Source of the DNA: Zoogloea sp.
GTDB taxonomy: Bacteria; Pseudomonadota; Gammaproteobacteria; Burkholderiales; Rhodocyclaceae
Reading direction: 5' to 3'
DNA length: 64,000 bases
Assembly (NCBI GenBank): GCA_016703645.1
Contig: JADJBR010000009.1
Span: 62,001 to 126,000 of the forward strand
The notes beneath the pieces are model-generated. The model searched no databases and was not told the DNA's origin. It saw only the letters and a list, made by a program, of their open reading frames with translations. Position 1 is the stretch's first letter, and every line of letters begins with the position of its first letter. Of this stretch, positions 1 to 9,140 are shown one piece after another. The translations under genes and the position numbers were made by a program.

Positions 1-785
1 AGGACGGCGGAGGGCAAGGCCTCCTTGAGGTCGAGCAATTCGTTGCCGTCCGGCGAGCCCTTGCCGCGGACGAGGATCACGTAACGATCCACCCCCAGGC
101 TGCCGTTGCCGGCAATCCGCCGGGCGACGTCGAGCACCTCGAAGAAATCCGGGTCGGCGTGCTGCCCGGCGAGCCCGCCAATCAGCGTCGCCACGTGCTC
201 CCGCTGGGTGTCGGTGACCGGCAGGGCCTTGCCGTTGTCCAGGCGCAGGCGCCTGTGCTTGCCCTTGAGTTCGGTGCGTCCGTCGAGAAAGGCCGGCCGG
301 AGGCGGCCGTGCAGCCCGGCCAGCAGGCTGCGGATCAAGCCCTCCGCCGTATCCCGCTCCACCCAGCCGGCACGGCCGGCCGCGAGGGTCGCCAGATAGG
401 CGTCCAGGAAGGCGCCCCCCAAGGCTCGGGCTTCCTTCCGACCGACACCCATGTCCGGCGCGGCCACCAGCACACTGCACAGGAAGCGCACCAGGTCCAG
501 GGTGGCGGGTGCCAGCAGGGCCTCGTCAAAATCGTTCAGGTCGAAATACACCAGCCGGTTGTCGCCCTTGTAGCTGCCGAAGTTCTGCAGGTGCAGATCG
601 CCGCAGGACCACACCGGCGGTGCCTCATCGAACAGGGCATCGGCCGGGAGGCGTCGGTAAAACAGGTGGCACGTGCCGCGCAGGAAGACGAAGGGGCTGG
701 CCCGCATGTTGCGATACTTGAGGCGCAGGCGGTCCGGATCGCGGCCGACATTGAAGGCATGAATTTCCTGGACGACGTCAAGCAT
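1..785 (-). CDS. DUF2252 family protein (3' end outside window)
   Basis: The frame is open from an ATG at 783-785 to the left edge, so about 261 N-terminal residues are present and the C-terminus is missing. Visible segments include CGDLHLQNFG, a kinase-like/phosphotransferase-like HxxN block, followed by VYFDLNDFDEA, and further on GNGSLGVDRYVILVRGKGS and LLDLKEA. These are typical of DUF2252, a family with a distant protein-kinase-like fold and no settled biochemical role. It is transcribed leftwards, away from the nucleotidase terminator at 934-962, and the gap of about 150 bp upstream holds no other gene. The family assignment is firm; the function is unknown. Confidence 0.8.
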   Translation of the reverse strand, partial: MLDVVQEIHAFNVGRDPDRLRLKYRNMRASPFVFLRGTCHLFYRRLPADALFDEAPPVWSCGDLHLQNFGSYKGDNRLVYFDLNDFDEALLAPATLDLVRFLCSVLVAAPDMGVGRKEARALGGAFLDAYLATLAAGRAGWVERDTAEGLIRSLLAGLHGRLRPAFLDGRTELKGKHRRLRLDNGKALPVTDTQREHVATLIGGLAGQHADPDFFEVLDVARRIAGNGSLGVDRYVILVRGKGSPDGNELLDLKEALPSAV

Positions 786-933
786 GAAACGACCTCATGG
801 CTTCGTGGGTGGACAGGCTGTCCCTGCACCCCCATCGGGCGGCCGGGCTCTGGCGCCTCCGCGGGCTGTCGCCCCCTCGCAGGCGGCGCCCCTCACATGA
901 TGTGCGCTTCCGGCGGAAACGCGGGTGCTTTGG

Positions 934-962
934 CAAAAAAAGAGCCCCGCATTGAGCGGGGC
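934..962 (-). terminator. Rho-independent terminator of the 5'-nucleotidase gene
   Basis: A 7-bp perfect stem (GCCCCGC/GCGGGGC, 944-950 and 956-962) with a 5-nt loop is followed on the minus strand by TCT and a run of seven T. It lies 34 bp past the stop of the nucleotidase gene, so it should end that transcript. Confidence 0.85.
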
Positions 963-995
963 CTGAATTGAGCGGCGCTTCTTACGGAAGGGCGC

Positions 996-2837
996 TCAAG
1001 GGGTTTCGATGTATTGCCGGGTGCTGCGGTTGGCGCTGGTGGGCTTGGCCAGGGGCGACTTGCTGCGCACGTACTGCAGGAAGGAGTCGGCGTAATCCAG
1101 GAAGGTGTCTTCCCGCTGGGCGGCAGGAATGGCCTTCAGGGTGTCGTACTTGTCGCCACCGTCGGCGGTGAAGTTGTTGGTGATCACCTTGTAGCTGGCG
1201 GTCGGATCGAGGGGCTTCCAGGTGCCGGTGCTGTCACGCAGTTCCAGGTTGCTGACGCGGCTGCCCTTGGCCTGGTTCATGTCCACCGAGAAGCGCAGGC
1301 CGCCAGTGTAGGGATAGGCGCCGGTGCCGGTGCCGTTGATCACCGAATCCACTCCGTCCTCCAGGGCAGATTTGACCTGGGCGCCGGTCATGACCAGGCG
1401 GTAGAGGGTGTTCTTGAAGGGCAGCAGGGTATACACCTTGCCTACGGTGATATTGCCCGCGGGGACGTCCACCCGAACGCCGCCGGCGTTCTGCAGGCTG
1501 ATGTCGGCGCCGCCGAAGCGTTGCCCCTGCTCCAGGAAGGCCTCGGCCACCAGTTGCTGGATGTCGCCCCCCTGGGCCACCACGGTGGCATCCAGGTTGC
1601 ACACGTCACCCAGGGAAGAGCGGCTGGTGTCACGCTTGCTGCCCGGCACCCGGCGCAGGCACAGGTTCTCGGAGGCCGTGCCGGCCACCTGCAGGCCGAG
1701 GGCGTCCTTGGCAGCCTTGAAGGGTGCCAGGGCCGCAGTGGCAGCGGCATCAGGGGTGGTGGTAAGGAACAGGCCCGAGGCATCGAGCTGGCTGCGGTAG
1801 GCCGCAGCGTCTGCGGTGGAGGCGGCCGTGCTCCCCACCTTGTAGCTGTCACCCACCAGCACCTGGGGCTTGCCACTGCAGGCAGTGACATTGCCGCTGG
1901 CGTCGAACTTCACATCCAGGGCACCCACCACGTAGGAATACTGCCAGGCCTGGGCGATGCAGACCTTGCGGCCGTCCTTGTCCACCGCCTGGGTGGGGTA
2001 GGCACCCGACGGGGTGAGGCCGTAGTTCTTCATGCTGTCGGGGCCGAGCAGGGTGTGGGAGTCACCACCGATGATCACGTCGACGCCGGACAGCTTGGGG
2101 GCGATGGCCTTGTCCGCCGCATAGCCCAGGTGGGACATCAGGATGATCTTGTTGACGCCGCGCAGCTTGAGCTCGTCGATCACCATCTGGGCGCTGGTGG
2201 CCTCGTCAAGGAAGCGGGTGCTGGCATCCGGGCGGGAGGCAAACTGAGTCTTGTCCTTCACCGTGAGGCCGACCACACCGATCTTCTCGCCGTCCTTCTC
2301 GATGATCCTGTAGGCACTCATGCGGCTCGCCAGGGCCGTGCCGGCGGCGGGCTCGATGTTGGCCGACAGGACCGGCGTCTTGCAGGTGCCGGCGTGGAGG
2401 TAGTCGATGAACTTGACCAGGCCGGCATCCGCGCCATCGAACTCGTGGTTGCCGATGGTGAAGGCATCGAAGCAGACGGTGTTCATCAGGGTGGCGTCGG
2501 CCTGCCCTTCGCTCTGGGTGTAGTACAGGTCGCCAGTGATGGCGTCGCCAGCGTGCAGCTTGAGCACATTGCGGCCGGGGGTGGCGAGGGCCGCCATGGC
2601 GGCCGTGACCCGCGGGAAGCCCCCCAGTTCGACCGTGACCGAGCGACTGGCACCGGCCGCATCCTTGAGGGTCAGGGCGGTGGTCTCCGCATCCAGATGG
2701 GAATGGTGGTCGTTGATGTGCAGGATCGTCAGATCCATGGCGCGGGAACCGCCATCCCCCCCGCCACCGCAGGCGGTCAGGGTGAGGGCACAGACGGAAA
2801 GGGCCAGCACGGTTCGGGAGCTTTGCAGGAGGGTCAT
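996..2837 (-). CDS. Periplasmic lipoprotein 5'-nucleotidase / UDP-sugar hydrolase family metallophosphatase
   Basis: A 613-residue protein of the UshA/NadN type that hydrolyses nucleotides in the periplasm with two metal ions. The start at 2837 was chosen because it puts a signal peptide (hydrophobic LALSVCALTL) directly before the lipobox LTAC; an upstream in-frame ATG at 2948 would add 37 unlikely residues. The Gly-rich linker after the Cys is usual for a lipoprotein. Metal-binding blocks are in order: NDHHSHL, TIGNHEFDGAD, MSHLGYAAD and IIGGDSHTLLG; the C-terminal substrate domain carries NAGGVRVDVPAG. It is monocistronic, between a response regulator gene and a clear terminator. The exact substrate (nucleotide, NAD or UDP-sugar) cannot be read from sequence. 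Confidence 0.9.
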   Translation of the reverse strand: MTLLQSSRTVLALSVCALTLTACGGGGDGGSRAMDLTILHINDHHSHLDAETTALTLKDAAGASRSVTVELGGFPRVTAAMAALATPGRNVLKLHAGDAITGDLYYTQSEGQADATLMNTVCFDAFTIGNHEFDGADAGLVKFIDYLHAGTCKTPVLSANIEPAAGTALASRMSAYRIIEKDGEKIGVVGLTVKDKTQFASRPDASTRFLDEATSAQMVIDELKLRGVNKIILMSHLGYAADKAIAPKLSGVDVIIGGDSHTLLGPDSMKNYGLTPSGAYPTQAVDKDGRKVCIAQAWQYSYVVGALDVKFDASGNVTACSGKPQVLVGDSYKVGSTAASTADAAAYRSQLDASGLFLTTTPDAAATAALAPFKAAKDALGLQVAGTASENLCLRRVPGSKRDTSRSSLGDVCNLDATVVAQGGDIQQLVAEAFLEQGQRFGGADISLQNAGGVRVDVPAGNITVGKVYTLLPFKNTLYRLVMTGAQVKSALEDGVDSVINGTGTGAYPYTGGLRFSVDMNQAKGSRVSNLELRDSTGTWKPLDPTASYKVITNNFTADGGDKYDTLKAIPAAQREDTFLDYADSFLQYVRSKSPLAKPTSANRSTRQYIETP

Positions 2838-2957
2838 CGCAGTCGCCGGGAGTTTGAATGCCCGACAGACTATTCCGCCCCCGTTAAGCGCCGGTGAACG
2901 GCGGATGACAGGCGCGGGATAGACGCGGAATAGGCGCCCCCGGATCAACGCGCGCGC

Positions 2958-3605
2958 TCAGACGCGCAGGCCAGCCCGGGTCATCAGCAGCAGGGCCTGG
3001 GCCCGGCTGGTCACCCCGAGGGCCCGCAGGATGGCCGACACATGCACCTTGACTGTCCCCTCGGACAAGCCGAGGAACTCGGCGATGTCCCGATTGGACT
3101 TGCCCTGGGCAACCAACTCGAGCACCCGCCCCTGGGCGGCAGTGAGCTGGAAACGCTCTGCAAAAGCCATGCTGGCGCGGCGGTTGCGGTTGCCGCCGTC
3201 GCTGCCGCTGGCCGCCTCGGGCGTAAACACGCCCCCCGCGAGAATGGTGCGCACCGCTTCGATCAGGGTATTGCTGGGGCTGGCCTTGGACACAAAGCCG
3301 GAGGCGCCGGCCTTCATGGCACGCTGCACCGACTCCCGGTCGTCCAGGGCCGACACCACCAGCGCCGGCACATCGGGAAAGCGCTTCGCCACCACCCCAA
3401 GCAGGGAAAAGCCGTTGATTTCGGGAAGCATCAGATCCACCACCAGCAGGTCACAGTCCGGGTCGGCCTCGAGCAGGGCCAAGGCGTCGGTGGCGTTGCT
3501 GGCCTGTTCGCACACCACCCCCTCCCCCACCTGCGCCAGGGTCAGGGCCATGGCCTCACGCACCAGGACGTGGTCTTCAATGATCAGGATTCGGGTTTGC
3601 ATCAT
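2958..3605 (-). CDS. NarL/FixJ (LuxR-type) response regulator
   Basis: A 215-residue two-component regulator. The receiver domain (about 1-120) has the acidic pair E10-D11, the phospho-acceptor D57 in VVDLMLPEINGF, and the switch/lysine region SGFVSKASP. The C-terminal HTH (about 150-212) reads LTAAQGRVLELVAQGKSNRDIAEFLGLS, the GerE/LuxR type. It is divergent from the TonB receptor gene at 3716, with 110 bp between them, and the hybrid histidine kinase at 6723 is the obvious candidate partner. It probably regulates the receptor/binding-protein/kinase operon; that is inference from gene order. Confidence 0.88.
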   Translation of the reverse strand: MMQTRILIIEDHVLVREAMALTLAQVGEGVVCEQASNATDALALLEADPDCDLLVVDLMLPEINGFSLLGVVAKRFPDVPALVVSALDDRESVQRAMKAGASGFVSKASPSNTLIEAVRTILAGGVFTPEAASGSDGGNRNRRASMAFAERFQLTAAQGRVLELVAQGKSNRDIAEFLGLSEGTVKVHVSAILRALGVTSRAQALLLMTRAGLRV

Positions 3606-3715
3606 CGCGGCGTGTTCATGGAATTTAACCTGAATTGAATAGCCATTCAGTTTAGCCTACCCAGACCCGGGCAAAACGTAGAAAATCAGGCTCCCGGGCC
3701 GCTACGGCGCAAATC

Positions 3716-5800
3716 ATGCCGACTCACCTCGCCACGCCACGCACCCTGATCCTCCGCCGCCTCGCCACACGGGCTTGCACGCCGCTCCTGATCCTGTCGA
3801 CCCAGGCCCTGGCGGCAGCCCCCCCGGACGCCAGCGAAGCCGCCTACCTGGCCGATCTCCCGGTGGTGCTCTCGGCCACCCGCCTGCAGCAGGCCCGCGC
3901 CGACACGCCGGGATCCGTCACGGTGATCGATCGCCACATGATCCGTGCCGCCGGTGTCCGCGACATCCACGAACTCTTTATGCTGGTGCCCGGCTTTCAG
4001 GTCGGCATGCACACCGGCAACCGGCCCCTGGTCACCTACCACGGCCTCTCCGACGAAGCCCCCCGGCGCATGCTGGTGCAGGTGGATGGGCGCTCGGTGT
4101 ATTCCCCCTACTTCATCGCCGGCGTCGAATGGAACCAGCTCGGTGTGGATATCGACGACATCGAGCGCATCGAAGTCTTCCGCGGCTCCAATTCGGCCGC
4201 CTACGGCAGCAACGCCTTTCTCGGGGTGGCCAACATCATCACCCGCGCGCCCTCCGAAACCCGCGGCACCAGTCTGCGCTATCGGGCCGGCGACGGTGGC
4301 GTGAACGATGTCGCCGTCCGCCACGGGCAGCGTATCGGTGACGTGGATCTGCGCCTCACCGCGGCCCGCAACCACGACAGCGGCTTTGCCACCATCAACG
4401 ACTGGCGCAAGGCTGAACTGGCCACCCTGCGCGCCGACTGGGCGATCAATCACGATCACACGCTGGAGTTCCAGGCAGGGTGGACGAACAATGACCTGGG
4501 CACGGGCAAGGATGACAACGCCACCGACCCGGAGCGCGGCTCCCGCATCACCACCAGCTTCGGCCTGCTGCGCTGGCGCCACGCGCCGGCGCCGGACGAG
4601 GAACTGAGCGTGACCTGGTATCACCAGGAGGAAAACGGCCGCGACCGCTATGCCCTGAGCGTTCCCGTTTCCTCCAGGCAGTCCGGTCTGCCCGTGAGCA
4701 TCGGCATTCCCTTCGATTTCGACTATGGCTTCCGGGCCGTCCGCGATGACCTGGAGATCCAGCGCGTCACCAACCCCGCCGCCGGCCTGCGGGCGGTGTT
4801 TGGCGCCGGCATGCGCGAGGACCGGCTCGACGCGCCCCTGCGCTTCAATTCCAGCGAACGGGTGCGCAGCGGGGTGAATCGCGCCTTCGCCACCCTCGAA
4901 TGGCGTGCCTCACCCCAATGGCTGTTCAACGCCGGCTTCATGGTCGAGGACAACTCCCTCTCCGGAACTTCGCTGGCACCGCGGGCCTCAGCCAATTATC
5001 ATATGACGGAGAACCAGACCCTGCGCTTTGCCGTCAATCGTTCATACCGGAGCCCGATCGCCTTCGAGCAGAAATCCAGCATGATCTTTTCCAATTCTGC
5101 CCCCATCGTCACGCCTTTCCTGACGATTCCGGCGGGCACCCCCATCTCCCAGACCTTCCGGCCCTCCCCGGGCCTGCGGGCCGAGCGCATCACCACCTAC
5201 GAGATGGGCTACCTGGCAGAGCTGCGCCCACTCCACGCCAGTCTCGACGCCCGCCTGTTCCTGGAGCGGGCTCGCGATCTCATCGAAATGCGCCTCGAGA
5301 ACTCCTCCGCCGGCCTCCTCCCCCGCAACAACACGCGCTACTTCGCCAACAGCGGTGAAGCCGACATCCGGGGGCTGGAAGTGGTCGCCACCTGGCGGCC
5401 GACCACCGGAACATGGCTGTCCTTGCAACACACCGAGCTGCGCATCGACGGCCCCGGCAACCCGGCCACCGCGAGCGGAGCCCAACCCAGTGCCTGGGTG
5501 GCCAATTCGGCGCCCCGGCACAGTTCCGCGCTGTTCGGCGCCTGGGAATTCCACCCCCGCTGGCAGGTCAGCGTGGCCCGCCGCTGGGTGGGCGGGATGA
5601 GCTGGTACTCGGATACCGCCCACCGGGTCGGCATGTATCGCCAGCTCGATGTGCAGTTGAGCCATCGTCTGCCGCCCGACCTCCTCCGGGGTGAAGTCTC
5701 GGTGACGGCACGCAACATCGACGGCGACGACGAGACCTTCGCCCCCGGGGCCTCCTGGTGGGGCAGCCGGATCTTCGGCACCCTTCAGGTCGAATTCTGA
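3716..5800 (+). CDS. TonB-dependent outer-membrane receptor
   Basis: A 694-residue receptor. The N-terminus has a basic region and a hydrophobic stretch ending ALAAAPP (signal peptide). The plug domain (about 50-170) shows VVLSATRLQQ, TPGSVTVIDRHMIRAAG and IERIEVFRGSNSAAYGSNAFLGVANIITR. The rest is a beta-barrel rich in alternating aromatic segments, ending in a terminal phenylalanine (GTLQVEF), which is normal for proteins inserted by the Bam machinery. The next gene starts 5 bp downstream and encodes a periplasmic binding protein, so the pair probably takes up and senses one ligand. No canonical TonB box could be pinned down and the substrate is unknown; length and plug fit small siderophore or vitamin receptors. 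Confidence 0.88.
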   Translation: MPTHLATPRTLILRRLATRACTPLLILSTQALAAAPPDASEAAYLADLPVVLSATRLQQARADTPGSVTVIDRHMIRAAGVRDIHELFMLVPGFQVGMHTGNRPLVTYHGLSDEAPRRMLVQVDGRSVYSPYFIAGVEWNQLGVDIDDIERIEVFRGSNSAAYGSNAFLGVANIITRAPSETRGTSLRYRAGDGGVNDVAVRHGQRIGDVDLRLTAARNHDSGFATINDWRKAELATLRADWAINHDHTLEFQAGWTNNDLGTGKDDNATDPERGSRITTSFGLLRWRHAPAPDEELSVTWYHQEENGRDRYALSVPVSSRQSGLPVSIGIPFDFDYGFRAVRDDLEIQRVTNPAAGLRAVFGAGMREDRLDAPLRFNSSERVRSGVNRAFATLEWRASPQWLFNAGFMVEDNSLSGTSLAPRASANYHMTENQTLRFAVNRSYRSPIAFEQKSSMIFSNSAPIVTPFLTIPAGTPISQTFRPSPGLRAERITTYEMGYLAELRPLHASLDARLFLERARDLIEMRLENSSAGLLPRNNTRYFANSGEADIRGLEVVATWRPTTGTWLSLQHTELRIDGPGNPATASGAQPSAWVANSAPRHSSALFGAWEFHPRWQVSVARRWVGGMSWYSDTAHRVGMYRQLDVQLSHRLPPDLLRGEVSVTARNIDGDDETFAPGASWWGSRIFGTLQVEF

Positions 5801-5805
5801 GCCGG

Positions 5806-6726
5806 ATGGCACTTCTGCTGCGCGCACTCCTCGTTCTGGCGCTGGCGCTGGGCGGCCACCAGGCCCACGCGGGCCAGGCTTGTCTGGTCATGCCCGAGGA
5901 GGCCGGTGCTTTCAGCGAGGCCGCCGAGGCCATGGGCGCCGAGCTGCGCAGTGCGGGCCATCGCGTGCAGACATTTCCCGGGCCCCTGCGGGCCGATGAC
6001 GCCACCGCGCTCAACGCCTGCGCCCTGATCATCACCCTTGGCGCACGCACGGCCCAGGGCATCGCCGCCCTTGCCCCCCGCAGCCTGATCCTCCACACCC
6101 TGCTGCCCCGTAGCACCTACGAACGCCTGCCCCTGCGACCCGAAGATGCGCGTCGGGTATCCGCGATCTTCATCGATCAACCGGCGTCCCGGCAGATCGA
6201 ACTGCTGCGCATTGCCCTGCCGGAATGGCAGCGGGTGGCCCTGCTGGTCGGCCCCGAAAGCCTCGACATGGGGCAGCGCCTGCAGCTTGCCGCCCGTGAT
6301 CGGCGCTTGCGCCCCGCCCTCGCCCAGATCAGCGACGAAAGCGAGCTCTACCCCACCCTTCAGCGCACACTTGGTGGAGAGCCCGGCATTCTCCTGGCCG
6401 TGCCGGACTCCACCGTCTACAACAATCGCACCATCTCCAACATCCTGCTCACCGCCTACCACCAGCGCTCCCCGGTCGTCGGCTTCTCACCCGCCTATGT
6501 CAAGGCCGGTGCCCTGCTGGCCCTCTACAGCACCCCGGCCCAGGTCGGCCAGCAGGCCGGCGAAGCAGGGCGCCTGGGGCTTGCCACCGGCGCCCTGCCC
6601 CCTCCCGCCGCGCCGCGTCACTTCCGGATCAGCACCAACCCCTACGTGGCACGCTCCCTGGGCATCCAGCTCGAGGATCCGGGCACGCTGCGCGAGCGCC
6701 TCGAACGCAGCGAGGCCGGACAGTGA
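5806..6726 (+). CDS. Periplasmic ABC-type substrate-binding protein (PF04392-like)
   Basis: A 306-residue exported protein. The ATG at 5806 gives a classical signal peptide (MALLLRALLVLALALGGHQAHA, cut before GQ); an upstream in-frame start at 5758 would overlap the receptor gene. Segments such as LNACALIITLGARTAQGIAAL, VALLVGPES, ILLAVPDSTVYNN and VVGFSPAYVKAGALLALYS match the fold of ABC substrate-binding proteins that accompany sensor kinases. No permease or ATPase genes are next to it, so it more likely serves as the periplasmic ligand sensor for the kinase encoded immediately downstream, whose GTG overlaps this stop codon, than as a transporter component. Confidence 0.75.
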   Translation: MALLLRALLVLALALGGHQAHAGQACLVMPEEAGAFSEAAEAMGAELRSAGHRVQTFPGPLRADDATALNACALIITLGARTAQGIAALAPRSLILHTLLPRSTYERLPLRPEDARRVSAIFIDQPASRQIELLRIALPEWQRVALLVGPESLDMGQRLQLAARDRRLRPALAQISDESELYPTLQRTLGGEPGILLAVPDSTVYNNRTISNILLTAYHQRSPVVGFSPAYVKAGALLALYSTPAQVGQQAGEAGRLGLATGALPPPAAPRHFRISTNPYVARSLGIQLEDPGTLRERLERSEAGQ

Positions 6727-8612
6727 TCATCCCCGACGAGTGGGACATCCGTCCCCGCGCCGTCCTGATCGCGGCCCTGCCGACCATGGTGATGGCCCTG
6801 GTGCTGATCGCCTACTTCACCTCATCACGGCTTTCCGACCTTGAGGATGCCCATGTGCAGCGCGGCAAGGCCCTGGCCCGCCAGCTCGCCGCAGCCAGTG
6901 AATACGGGGTGTTCTCGGGCAATCTGGAAAGCCTGCGCAAACAGGCCAACGCCGTGCTGCAGGAGCGGGATGTGGTGCGGGTCGCCGTCTTCAGCCCCCT
7001 GCAGGAGGTGCTCGCCGACAGCAGCAGGCCCCCCTTGGCCGACGGCACCCTACCCACCCGGGAACGCAGCCCGCCGCTGACCTTTCGGGAGCAGGTGACC
7101 GGCCCCGGCATCACCCTGGACGACGCCTTCCTCGACACGGGCAGCGCGCCCCCCGCCCCCCAGGTCCGCCATGGCGAAGTCCTGGTGGAGATCAGCCGCG
7201 ATTCCCTGAGAGCCGAAGAAGCCCGCCTGCTGCGCAACGCCTTCCTGATGGTGGCAGCCGTACTGATCGCCAGCGTGGGCCTCGCCTTGCGCATGAGCCG
7301 CGGCATTGCCGGCCCCATCCAGCGCATCGCCTCCACGGTGGCGAGTTTCGGCCAGGGCAACCTGAGCGCAAGGGTGCCCGTCGAGGGCGGCAGGAGCCTG
7401 CGCGCCCTTGCCGAAGGGGTCAACGACATGGCCGACAAACTCAATGCCTCCCGGGAAGACCTGGAGCGGCAGATCGAAGCCGCCACCCACGAACTGATGC
7501 TGAAGAAGGAAGAAGCCGAACGGGGCAACCATGCGAAGACCCGCTTCCTGGCTGCGGCCAGCCACGATCTGCGCCAGCCCATGCACGCCCTTGGCCTCTT
7601 CGTGGCCGAGCTCGGACAAAAACAGCACGCCCCCGACACCCACCGGCTGGTGGAGCGCATTGCAGTATCGGCCGAGACGATGGAGAACCTCCTCGACAGC
7701 CTGCTCGACATCTCTCGCCTGGACGCCGGTGTGCTCGACCGCCAGATCAAGCCCTTTCCGCTTCAGCCCCTGTTCGAACGCATCGACGTGGACTACCGGC
7801 GGGAAGCGGAGCTTCACGGACAACGCCTGCGCCTGCGCCCCACCAATCTGTGGGTGGAAAGCGACCCCCTTCTCCTCGAACGGATCCTCCACAACCTCAT
7901 CAGCAACGCCCTGCGCTACGCCCCGGGCGGCACGGTGATGCTTGCCTGCCGCCGGCGCAACGGCAAGGCGCGAATTGAGGTGCGCGACAACGGCCCCGGC
8001 ATCTCGCCGGACGCCCAGGAGGCCATCTTTCAGGAGTTCGTGCAGCTCGACAACCCGGAGCGAAACCGTGCCAAGGGGCTTGGCCTCGGTCTGGCCATCG
8101 TGCGCCGCCTGACCGACCTGCTGTCCCACCGGCTGGAACTTCGCTCCACCCCTGGCCACGGTGCGCTCTTCGCCCTGGAGCTGCCGGTGGCCCCGGCCGG
8201 CGTGCGCCCCGAAGGCACCCCGCCGTCGCCCCCCCACTCCCTCCGCGGGCTGCACGTGCTGCTGGCGGACGACGATGAACTGGCCCTGGCCAGCACCACC
8301 GGCCTGCTCGAGTCGTGGGGCTGTCGCGTCACGGCCATCGACTCGCCGGAAACCCGGCTGCCCACCCTCGACCGGCAGGACGTCCCGGACATGATCGTAT
8401 GTGACTACCGGGTGGGCGGCACCCTCGACGGACTGGCCGTCATCCACAAGCTTCACCAGCATTTCGGGCGTCCGGTGCCGGCCATCATACTCAGCAGCGA
8501 CACCTCGGCAGCGGCCAGCGGTGATGCCCAGCGGGCCGGGATTTCCCTGCTCCACAAGCCCGTGCGGCCAGCCCGGCTGCGTGCGCTGCTGCAACGCAAG
8601 ACCCAAGCCTGA
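6723..8612 (+). CDS. Membrane hybrid sensor histidine kinase with C-terminal receiver
   Basis: A 629-residue kinase. The GTG start overlaps the preceding TGA (GTGA), showing translational coupling. Order of parts: a membrane segment at about 12-32, a periplasmic region to about 170, a second membrane segment (LMVAAVLIASVGLAL), a HAMP-like linker (GIAGPIQRIASTVASFGQGNLSARV), a coiled coil, the H-box AAASHDLRQPMHALGLF, the N-box HNLISNALRYAP, G boxes DNGPGIS and GLGLGLAIV, and a receiver domain (about 510-625) with the acidic pair in LLADDDE and the acceptor Asp in VCDYRVGG. It probably senses the ligand of the neighbouring binding protein and signals to the LuxR-type regulator at 2958-3605. 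Confidence 0.88.
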   Translation: MIIPDEWDIRPRAVLIAALPTMVMALVLIAYFTSSRLSDLEDAHVQRGKALARQLAAASEYGVFSGNLESLRKQANAVLQERDVVRVAVFSPLQEVLADSSRPPLADGTLPTRERSPPLTFREQVTGPGITLDDAFLDTGSAPPAPQVRHGEVLVEISRDSLRAEEARLLRNAFLMVAAVLIASVGLALRMSRGIAGPIQRIASTVASFGQGNLSARVPVEGGRSLRALAEGVNDMADKLNASREDLERQIEAATHELMLKKEEAERGNHAKTRFLAAASHDLRQPMHALGLFVAELGQKQHAPDTHRLVERIAVSAETMENLLDSLLDISRLDAGVLDRQIKPFPLQPLFERIDVDYRREAELHGQRLRLRPTNLWVESDPLLLERILHNLISNALRYAPGGTVMLACRRRNGKARIEVRDNGPGISPDAQEAIFQEFVQLDNPERNRAKGLGLGLAIVRRLTDLLSHRLELRSTPGHGALFALELPVAPAGVRPEGTPPSPPHSLRGLHVLLADDDELALASTTGLLESWGCRVTAIDSPETRLPTLDRQDVPDMIVCDYRVGGTLDGLAVIHKLHQHFGRPVPAIILSSDTSAAASGDAQRAGISLLHKPVRPARLRALLQRKTQA

Positions 8613-8690
8613 TGCAGGGGGGAGACGCATCGGTTACTATCGAAGCATCAACGACGCAGCATCAATGGACAACCATACAAAGGGGGAACA

Positions 8691-9113
8691 ATGAGCACCG
8701 AAAACAATGCACAGGATCCGATGGAATTCATGCGCAGCATGTGGAGCAAGATGGGTTTCAGCCTGCCCGGCATGGTCACCCCGACCCTTGACGTGGATGA
8801 ACTCGACAAGCGCATCGCCGACATGAAAGCCGTGGAGAACTGGCTCAAGATGAATCTCAGCTCCCTGCAGATGGCCACGCAGGGTCTTGAAATGCAGCGC
8901 GCCACCATTGCCGCCATGCAGGCCATGAGCAAGATCGCTTCGGAAGGCGGCCGCAAGGAAGGGGACGAAGCCGCCCAGCCCAACCCCTTTGCCGCCGGCA
9001 TGTGGCCTTGGAACCTGATGCAGAACGCCGCAGAACAGAGTGCGGCAGCAGCCGCTGCCGCAGCCCCGACGCCGGCAGCGCCGGCCAAGGGCAAGCCGAA
9101 AGAAAGCAAGTAA
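8691..9113 (+). CDS. phaM: PhaM-family polyhydroxyalkanoate granule protein
   Basis: A 140-residue protein that begins after a purine-rich RBS (AAGGGGGAA). The N-terminal half (PMEFMRSMWSKMGFSLPGM, then LDVDELDKRIADMKAVENWLKMN) is the PhaM signature known from Ralstonia, where the protein links PHA granules to PHA synthase and the nucleoid. The C-terminus is an Ala/Pro linker with a Lys-rich tail (PAKGKPKESK), consistent with the DNA-binding tail of the family. Its presence indicates PHA storage. It stands alone, 78 bp after the kinase gene and convergent with the AEC transporter gene. Confidence 0.8.
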   Translation: MSTENNAQDPMEFMRSMWSKMGFSLPGMVTPTLDVDELDKRIADMKAVENWLKMNLSSLQMATQGLEMQRATIAAMQAMSKIASEGGRKEGDEAAQPNPFAAGMWPWNLMQNAAEQSAAAAAAAAPTPAAPAKGKPKESK

Positions 9114-9140
9114 TCAGTCCACCGGGCCGGGCGCCGGGTT

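Noticed and set aside
1014-2897. A 627-residue open frame on the plus strand
   Set aside because: Antisense to the 5'-nucleotidase gene and without signal or domain evidence.
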